Source: Pholis gunnellus
Lineage: Eukaryota > Chordata > Actinopteri > Perciformes > Pholidae
Direction: 5' to 3'
Assembly: GCA_910591455.2 (NCBI GenBank)
Contig: OU342822.1
Location: forward strand, 17,459,154-17,523,153
Length of the DNA stretch: 64,000 nt
Both the position numbers and the translations under genes were made by a program. Below the pieces are notes generated by a model, which saw nothing but the letters and a program-made list of their open reading frames with translations, made no database searches and was not told the origin of the DNA. This document shows, piece by piece, positions 56,250 through 64,000 of the stretch (the stretch's first letter is position 1; each line of letters opens with the position of its first letter).

Positions 56250-59200
56250 ATGGAGTATCTCCTGGTTTACCTGATAGTCCTCGGCGTGGCTGTGAAGGCT
56301 CACAAAGTTCAGGTCTGCCCCAAACGCTGCGTCTGCCAGATGCTTAACCCCAACCTGGCGACTCTGTGCGACAAAAAGGGGCTTCTCTTTGTGCCCCCGA
56401 ACATCGACAGGCACACGGTGGAGATGCGTCTCGGGGATAACTTTGTAACCAACATCAAACGCAGAGACTTTGCCAACATGACCAAGCTGGTGGACCTGAC
56501 CCTCTCTCGGAACACCATCGGCTCCATCGCGCCGCTCGCTTTCAAAGACCTGGAGAACCTACGAGCCCTTCACCTCGATAGCAACCGGCTGGCGCGCATC
56601 ATCAACGACACCTTCAGCGGCATGTCCAAGCTGCACCACCTCATCCTCAACAACAACCAGCTCAACCACATCCAGATCGGGGCCTTCAATGATCTGACGG
56701 CGCTGGAAGAGCTGGATTTATCCTACAACAACTTGGAAAGTGCGCCATGGGTGGCCATTCAGAGGATGCCCAATCTCCACACTCTCAATATGGACCACAA
56801 CATGCTCAGCTACATCCCAGAGGGCACCTTCTCTGGACTGCAGAAGCTCAAGAGGTTGGACGTGACTTCCAACAAGCTCCAGAAGCTTCCTCCCGACCCA
56901 ATTTTCCAAAGAGCGGGGGTCCTGGCCACTTCTGGGATAATGGGGCCGATGTCGTTCGCGTTGAGCTTCGGAGGAAACCCGCTGAGGTGTAACTGTGAGC
57001 TGCTCTGGCTGCGGAGGTTGCGGAGGGAAGACGATCTGGAGACCTGTGCCTCACCGCAACACCTCGCCGGACGCTATTTCTGGACAGTTTCTGAGGAAGA
57101 GTTCCTGTGTGAGCCTCCTCTCATCACCAGGCACTCTCAGGTACAACCCCCAAATTGAGCTGTGCAGACACACCACTCCCTACTGTACACTCTCTGAGCC
57201 AGACATTGGTTTCTGCCTCAGTTAATCCGAGGTGGCGCTTTATGCTTTCTTTGACTGTCACACCAAATATTAGCTTTGCAAGCCAGGAGAGTCTTACAAG
57301 ACTGGTGGGACTCATCTGGGCCGCTCAGCCAACAAAATATTGTAAAATGTATTGGACTTACTTAAAAAATGTAATCAAACTGTGGCCTGTGGAGAGTTTT
57401 TAGAGATGTTCTGTTACCATTTTAATAAAGCTATATGCAGGTTTATGATGGATCCGCGGTGAAGCTCTTATTACACAGGGAAAGCTTAGAGTGGTTTAGC
57501 CCTTGATTCATGCATACAAACAAAATTATCTGATCAAATCCTTGCCAAACAACTACAGCTATATCATCTCATTTACATTCTGCAGACTGCTTTTGCATAA
57601 TTGCAGTTGGAAATTACATTTTGCTTGGACTCCATCACATTCACTGCAGTGTACCGTCAGATTGATTATCTTTCCTTCATAAGCATGCTAACTCAACATC
57701 TAGACAATGATCAAGTGTTGATAATATTTATAGGGAATTAAGCTTTTAAACACAATATCATCAATAAGGGCATTGATTAAAATATTGTAAACAAACTTAC
57801 AGATAACTGTTTGTCAGTGTTTTTCAGTTTCTGCTGAAAACCTTCCACTAACTGCCTTTCCTCCCTCTACTTCAGGAGCTGCGAGCCTTGGAGGGTCAGA
57901 GTGTGACTCTGCGCTGTAAGGCCAGGGGCGACCCCGACCCCATTATCCACTGGATCGCCCCTGACGGACGCCTTATGTCCAACTCCTCCAGGGCCGCCGT
58001 CCACACAGACGGCACGTTGGACATCCTCATCAGCACCGTCAAGGACTCTGGTCTGTTTGCACCCCGGGAGCTGCGCTTGTGTTGTTGACTGAACAAAATT
58101 AGTTGTTTGCTCGTGTCCTCAGAAGGCTGTAGGACTGAAGTATTTGTCTACATCAGGCGATAAAGTTTAGAGTGTGGAAGAGTGCTGGCTTGCACACTGA
58201 TTGAGGTCACAATGGAATAAAAAATGACTTTCTCACATTGTTGGATAAGTCATGTAGATCTACTTTAACAAAAGGAACTTTCTTGCACCTTAATGTTTTT
58301 GGAGTTGTTCCAATACCAATATCAGAAATGCCTCCGATTAAGCCCAAAATGGTGGATCGGGTATCGGCGAGGACAACAACAACACGCGTCACACGCTACC
58401 CGATCCTCGCATCCCGACCGATCTGTACTGCACATGTGCAACTCTCAACAGAGATGAGAAGGAAGCGACTCGTTAGCTACTTCAATCATCAGCTCCCGTA
58501 TATATGATCACTGAGTCCAAAATCGATGATGGAAGCTAACGAGTGAGCTTCATCTTATCTCTGTGTATTTAACAATATTTACCCTGGAAAGTAAATACCA
58601 ACAGCAATACCACGACATGTTTTAACACACTGGTATCGGACAGATACATGGTATCGGCCGATACAGAAGTTCAGGTATCGGGAAAAATGGTATCAGAAAA
58701 CCTCTATGAGGTTAAGTCATCACACGTTTAAAACCTCTGACTTATTTGCTTTCTTGCTGAGAGTTAGATATCATGTCTGTCCATTAAATATGAAGCTACA
58801 GTGCAGCCAGCAGCCAGTTAGCTTAGCTTAGCGGACTGTAAACAGAGGGAAACAGCTGGCCCGACTCTGTCCAAACACAACAAAAGCCACCTTCCAGCAT
58901 CTCTTAAACTCACTAATTAACGAACCATATCATGTTTGTTTAATCTGGGGGGGGGGGGGGGGGGGCACACTCAAAACTCCAGTAAAGCCACCATTCGTTG
59001 TTTTTACACTTATGTTGTTGTCTGGATTCAATTGAAAAGATATAACATTATTTATTAGTGAGCTTTAGAGGTGCTAGCAGGTTCCTTTTGCACTGAGCCA
59101 GGCTAGCTGTTTCCCCCAGTCTTTATGCTAAGCTAACTGACTGCTGTAGTCTTATATTTACAGATATGAAAATGGTATCATTCGATCACCTAACTCTCGG

Positions 59201-61818
59201 CAGGAAATCAAAAAAGTGCATTACCATGGAGCCTCTGAATTCCAATATCTTTCATGTTGTGCGCTCAAAATAAATAAAAAGAAAAATTCTTTCAGGATTG
59301 GGGGCTTCGTATAGTTCCCCAAATGGCAAACAATTTTATTTAATTACGATTACATATGTTTATATTGCAACTTGAATGCATGTGTGGCCCTTAATACTAA
59401 TCCGTATATCACAATATATATCAGGAAGGACGATAATCGATTCAGTTTGTGTTCCAGGTTCCTTCACCTGCGTGGCCTCCAACCCGGCAGGTGAGGCGCA
59501 GCAGACGGTGGATCTGGTCATCGCTAAACTCCCTCATATCACCAACAACACGGTGGCAGAGCAGGAGCCCGACCCCGGGTCATCAGATATCGCCACAGTG
59601 ACCAAGACGGGTGGAGACGGAGGAGGGTTGCCTCTGGGGAACGCGAAGACGAGCCAGGAGAAGAAAGTAGTGACTGCCGACGCCACGTCCACCTCGGCCC
59701 TGGTCAAGTTTAACTTCCAGAGGAGCATTCCTGGAATACGCATGTTTCAGATCCAGTATAACGGCAGCTATGATGATTCATTGGTTTACAGGTAAACAGC
59801 TATACCTGACCTGCTGGGTTACTACAAAGCTTCTCCTTTTCTTAAAATACTGGCCGAATAACGCTGGCGAACAAGCCTTAAATCTGAGTCTGAATTGATG
59901 CCAATAAACTTAAGCTGATTTGGAATCATATCATTAAAAATCCTTCACCCTTGCTTTACCTTTATAGTCTGCTTTGATTGCTTAAATCCCTCTAAATATT
60001 TAGTCATTGGGAACTGGGTTGTCTGTCGACATGATTATTTGTGGAGTCTATTAATCCCATAAGGAAGACGGACTAATGCACTGTATCTGACTCCTTATTC
60101 TTTGACTCATAATCCCCCTTCTCCCCAGAGTGTATCATTTACTATGTGCAAAACCTTGATAATGCTTAATCAACAAAATCAAAACCGAATGTCAGCACTA
60201 AGCCGCGGACTGATAGGAAGATGAAAGAGTCTGTTTTACAAAAAGCATCAGAGGCTTTCGCACATGCCCGTCTGTGAAACCGGTGTACACAGCATTCTTT
60301 CATCTCGGCCCTCTTTCTCTCCCTATTTAGTGCTAATCACTGTGATGTGACAGGATTCGCCGCACAGACTACTTCTTTTTCCAAAGAAACTCAAAGTCAA
60401 CTACACATGTGGTGTTTGGCAGTGGCTACTGAATTCAGGAGGCGGCAATCCTGACAAAAAGAGAGGCATCCTGCATCCCCAGCGACTAAAAGCAATCTTT
60501 TATCAGTAAACATGGTGGAGAAAAATAAATCAAATGTCACGAAAGATTATGCCAAGTCGGATCTTAAATAGGCTCCTGAGAGATAAAGGATTGTCATGTC
60601 ATTTCATCCCTTCAAAACAACAAGCTGGATAATCTGATTTGCTTCTGTCTCCTTTCATTTAACCCTCCCTAATCTATGTCAGAACTCACCAAAGGATTTT
60701 TTATTTTTTTTTCACAGAATGATACCCCCGACCAGTAAGAGCATCCTGGTAAACAACCTGGCGGCCGGTACGCAGTATGACCTGTGTGTGTTGGCCATCT
60801 ACGATGACCAGGTGACCTCGCTGACCGCCACCAGGGTGATAGGCTGCATCCACTTCACCACAGAGCCGCAGTACCTGAGATGTCATTTCATGCAGTCCCA
60901 GTTTCTTGGCGGCACCATTGTGGTTATCATTGGAGGGATTATCGTGGCCTCAGTGCTCGCCTTTATCATCTTCCTCATTGTGCGCTACCGGGTGTGTAAC
61001 CAAGGAGATGCAGATAAGGTCAGTTTTGGCATTGCTTTGTTCTTTTTCTGCTCATTATTTCTTTTGATATTGACTCAGTCTAATAGCGTTGCTTTCATGC
61101 TTCTCTCCGGTCATGTCAGGCCCTAGAGATGGGGGATATCCGGTCACTGAGCAGTGATGGGCAGCTACAGGGCTGCGGGATTCCAAAGTCCCTCTCCAAG
61201 CAGGTTCTGCGTCCAGAGAAAAATGAAAAGGAGTGCCTCAGAATCACCCTGCCGCCCCCGGAGCCGACCAAGCAGCGTCCGCCGGTCGTTGTAGCCACCA
61301 CCAAACCCTGCGTCCCCGACTGCACTGTCTCTAACTCCGCCGCCAGTCACAGCTGGCACCCGGCCTCCCCGGGCGCTCCGAGGCCCAAGCGTTCCGGCGC
61401 TCCACCGAAATCCTCAGAGGCTCACCGGGCAGAAGCTCAGGTGGACGTCGAGCTCGATAACATGAACCGGAATAACTCGTCAGCAGAGGTTAAAATGGCC
61501 GCCGCCGTCGCTCTGGACGTTCCCGGCCAGCCCACCAAGTGGACTGCTGTTCCCAGGGGTCCGCGGCCCCAACAGGCCCCTCAACATTACATGACTGTGC
61601 CTGCAGGGGGAGTGAGAGTGAACCGCAGGCACTCCCTCAACGCAGACTCATATAGGGAGCGCTGCTACGTGGCCTACCCCAAACCCGGGGCTAGCCTGCG
61701 CTCCAAGCGCAGCCTGTCGATGAGCGGAGAACTGCCGCAGCTGGAGAACACAACAAACATTCGACTGGCCAGGGACAAGCTCTCCAAGTCTGAGTGGCTT
61801 CTGGAGAGCACTTTATGA
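56250..61818 (+). CDS. LRFN5: Leucine-rich repeat and fibronectin III protein 5 (SALM5), synaptic adhesion
   Basis: Single-pass neuronal adhesion molecule that induces synapses through presynaptic LAR-type phosphatases. Coding exons: 56250-57140, 57876-58050, 59458-59791, 60718-61018, 61120-61818; 2400 nt, 799 aa. Layout: signal peptide about 1-17; LRRNT (CPKRCVCQMLNPNLATLC); about seven LRRs; LRRCT (CNCELLWLRRLRREDDLETC); Ig-C2 domain about 298-385 split between exons 2 and 3; FN3 about 430-515; transmembrane helix about 531-555 (GGTIVVIIGGIIVASVLAFI). The cytoplasmic part keeps the LRFN5 words LQGCGIPKSLSKQ and NMNRNNSSAE. It then continues into KRSLSMSGELPQLE and ends ESTL, a class I PDZ ligand. 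The ectodomain is clearly LRFN5-type. Its length exceeds human LRFN5 (719). Confidence 0.95.
58300..58690. repeat. Interspersed repeat with GGTATCGG/CCGATAC words (suspected hAT-type)
   Basis: Recurrent TATCGG, ATCGGGTATCGG and GGTATCGGCCGATAC words resemble a non-autonomous DNA transposon common in fish. Ends are not clear. It lies in the LRFN5 intron that splits the Ig domain. Confidence 0.45.
58757..59200. mobile_element. Palindromic foldback MITE
   Basis: The left end GAGAGTTAGAT (58759-58769) is inverted at the right end (CTAACTCTC, 59190-59198). Inner arms also pair: TTAGCTTAGC...AAACAGCTGGCC...CTCTAAA/CTCACTAA on the left against TTAGTGAGCTTTAGAGG...GGCTAGCTGTTTCC...GCTAAGCTAA on the right. 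The centre carries a G19 run (58947-58965). The layout matches a fish foldback repeat with a TTAGCTTAGC arm that I recognise from other teleost loci. Confidence 0.8.
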
Positions 61819-61948
61819 TTTGGAGTTTATGATCTGCGTTCTCTCGTTTTCTTGGGATTTGTGGCCCGTTGTGGAACACACAGGGATTTTATGCCTTGTT
61901 TGGAGCTTTTGTGCTCTCTATTGAGGGACCTGTAAGCTTCTCTCATAT

Positions 61949-61954
61949 TTATAT

Positions 61955-62003
<49 letters not shown>

Positions 62004-62013
62004 TATATATATA
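61949..62013. repeat. (AT)n microsatellite in LRFN5 3' UTR
   Basis: TA/AT repeats with AAAT interruptions, 130 bases after the LRFN5 stop. Confidence 0.9.
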
Positions 62014-62801
62014 GGGCAGAGGCAGGCATACAGGGTTATGGGAAACGTTTCACATTTGTTTTCTACCTTATAACCAATCAAAGTCGTCTTTATTACGACT
62101 TTTGATCAAACTTTGACGGAAGGCACAACAATGTATAAAACAACGTCATGTACAAAAATGTTTAGCTGTGTGAGATGCTGTATATCTCAGTGCAACCTTA
62201 AGTGTTCATGTGGTATCGAATACAGTAACCTTGACATACTGTATTATAACAAAGAAAGAAACACAGCCTCTGTAGAATTCGAACGCAAATCCTTGTCTCC
62301 GGATCCACAGACAGACGGTGACATGTCTTAATTACCTTTGGAGAGATTACCAATTTGCTTTACATCCCAGAGGTGTTGGAACAGAATGTAGAAAGACAGC
62401 GCTCCATCTTCTCATGCCGACACCCCGCACACACAGCACAATGCAGTATTTTTGTGGCACAAGTCGACTCAGCCTAATACTGCCCTCCGGTTTGAATCGA
62501 TACATTTTTATCACATAATTACATAAATACTCAACTCTGATAGGATTCCTGTCATGGCTGATTTGAGCGACAATTGAACCAACACCAACCGCGTGAAAAG
62601 GTGCTGGACGTAATCTGATATTACGCGTGGATGAGATCCAGAGGAATGTCCCATTTCCATATTTTTTACTCACTGACGTTATCATGTCGATGGCAACCAT
62701 TGTAAATGAACTTGTCGATGTAAGAGAAACGATAATCACAAGTAGGGAAGGACGTCAGCTCTTGATTTTGCTGTTGTTTCTGTTTGATGTTTACCAGTAT
62801 A

Positions 62802-62807
62802 AATAAA
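62802..62807 (+). terminator. LRFN5: Candidate poly(A) signal of LRFN5
   Basis: AATAAA at 62802, about 1 kb after the stop, in an AT-rich context. It would give a 3' UTR of about 1 kb. Confidence 0.45.
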
Positions 62808-62829
62808 CCAGTGATAAAAGGGACAAACT

Positions 62830-63621
62830 CAGACTTTTCTCATTTTCAGCTTGCCTTGTGAACACTTCCCACCATCAGAATTAGAAAGCAGACCCATTTC
62901 GTTTGTTTAAAAAACAAAACGATAGATGCATTCCTTTAGTTGAGAAAGCTCAAAAGTAGTACTGAATTTGGGGTTTCAGCAGTCTTGCAGCAGCATAATT
63001 CCCCTCTCTCTGCGAGCGGTGGACCTCTGACAGATTCCTGCCCTGAGCCCTTGTGTTTGTTCAAAGAGAGGAGGGAAGCAGAAGATGAAAAGAGGCCATG
63101 CTAGTCACCGGGGACGCCTCCCGCCAGAGCTTCCCCGCGCTCGTCTGACAGCGCCGTGCTCTCGGACGGCAGCCACTGCAGAAAAACCACTGCAGGAGAG
63201 GTTAAACACAACCCCCACAGTGGGAGCCCGTGCACAACTAATTCTACAGTTACAGTGAAATGTCTCCCTGACAGCAGCACCGACATGATATGCATTATCT
63301 GCTGGAATACGAGCTCTGATTCACTGTGTATTTTGGTGGTCGGATTGATTTTGATATCCATGCACTGGCATGCGTCTCAAAGGATACGGCACATTGGGTT
63401 GAAACATTGTACAGGGAGACCTGTTAAGGTGATCTGCACATACTGTATGAAAGACACACATTAATTGCTGTCGCTCGCACAGGCAGGATTCAAACACGTT
63501 TATTCAGTATTTCTTGCTTCATTATGGGCGATTAAAATGCTGAGGAGCTTGGCCTGAACCTTGGCTCGGTCTTTGGCGAGAGCCAGAGGTGTGTGTTAAT
63601 AATAGATGCATTTCTGGGGAA

Positions 63622-63653
<32 letters not shown>

Positions 63654-64000
63654 GGGAGGAGGGGGGTGAAGCAGAAAGGAGTAGATGGAAGGTTTTGTGA
63701 AACAAATACGGCGACGAGGGTGGGAGGCGAAGAGGTGAGGGTGAGGATGAAGAAATAGAGAGGGAGAGAGAGGTGCAGAGAAGAAAGCGAGACAGCTCAG
63801 AGATGGAGAAAGAGAGACGAGAGGAAGGGCGCACAGGGAGTGAGAGGGAATATAGAGCGAAACAGAACGAGGAGTGCAGGAGACGGAGAAAAGAGCATCC
63901 TTTGTAAGCCAGCCGTGCAGCCTCTGGCTCCTCGGTATTCAGTGCACCTTCACAAAGGGGGTGAGAGGAGAAGGGGGGGAGGCAGCGACGGCGGGGTGAC
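62830..64000. other. Flank downstream of LRFN5
   Basis: No supportable gene. A GA microsatellite lies at 63619-63650 within a purine-rich plus strand that continues to the window edge. The GC-rich last 120 bases could be the 5' flank of another gene, but no ORF or splice site confirms this. Confidence 0.5.

Noticed and set aside
63532..63834. Minus-strand serine/leucine-rich open frame
   Set aside because: Translation of the GA-rich low-complexity stretch.

Overview
This 64 kb window is nuclear DNA of a teleost fish, most likely a percomorph. It holds eight intron-containing vertebrate genes with GT-AG introns, short introns and dense microsatellites. It also holds fish-type LINE tails and foldback elements. 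There are no bacterial or phage features. The eight proteins match vertebrate families that, as I recall, all lie on human 14q, so the window is a compressed piece of the chromosome-14q linkage group.

Layout: ACTR10 (+, 313-4484; dynactin actin-related protein, 13 coding exons, 416 aa). Placenta growth factor / VEGF family gene (+, 8339-13212; 7 coding exons, about 176 aa). CIPC (+, 15477-17244; CLOCK repressor, 393 aa) with a long 3' UTR. ZNF410 (+, 21308-31366; five C2H2 fingers, 442 aa), which carries a broken LINE in an intron. ENTPD5 (-, 37829-32072; ER nucleoside diphosphatase, 433 aa), tail-to-tail with ZNF410. ALDH6A1 (-, 47359-40434; mitochondrial methylmalonate-semialdehyde dehydrogenase, 526 aa). 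A miniature SAMD15 (+, 47882-49440; 128 aa), head-to-head with ALDH6A1. LRFN5 (+, 56250-61818; synaptic adhesion protein, 799 aa), preceded by a remote 5' UTR exon and a roughly 5 kb intron. All exon joins were checked by hand for phase, and every gene model sums to an open frame.

The genes do not form one pathway. They cover vesicle transport (ACTR10), angiogenesis (pgf), the circadian clock (CIPC), transcription (ZNF410), ER glycoprotein quality control (ENTPD5), valine and thymine catabolism (ALDH6A1), an unknown SAM protein, and synapse formation (LRFN5).

I found no wholly novel gene system. The most interesting signals are: a PDZ-ligand tail on this LRFN5 that mammalian LRFN5 is reported to lack; a (CAG)8 tract that makes up to eight tandem splice acceptors in front of the heparin-binding exon of the pgf gene; several microsatellites lying directly on splice sites in ZNF410 and ENTPD5; a D-box and an E-box 5' of CIPC; related degenerate minisatellites in opposite orientation around the ZNF410 3' half; and repeated GTTAGC/AACGTT words in the first introns of six promoters.
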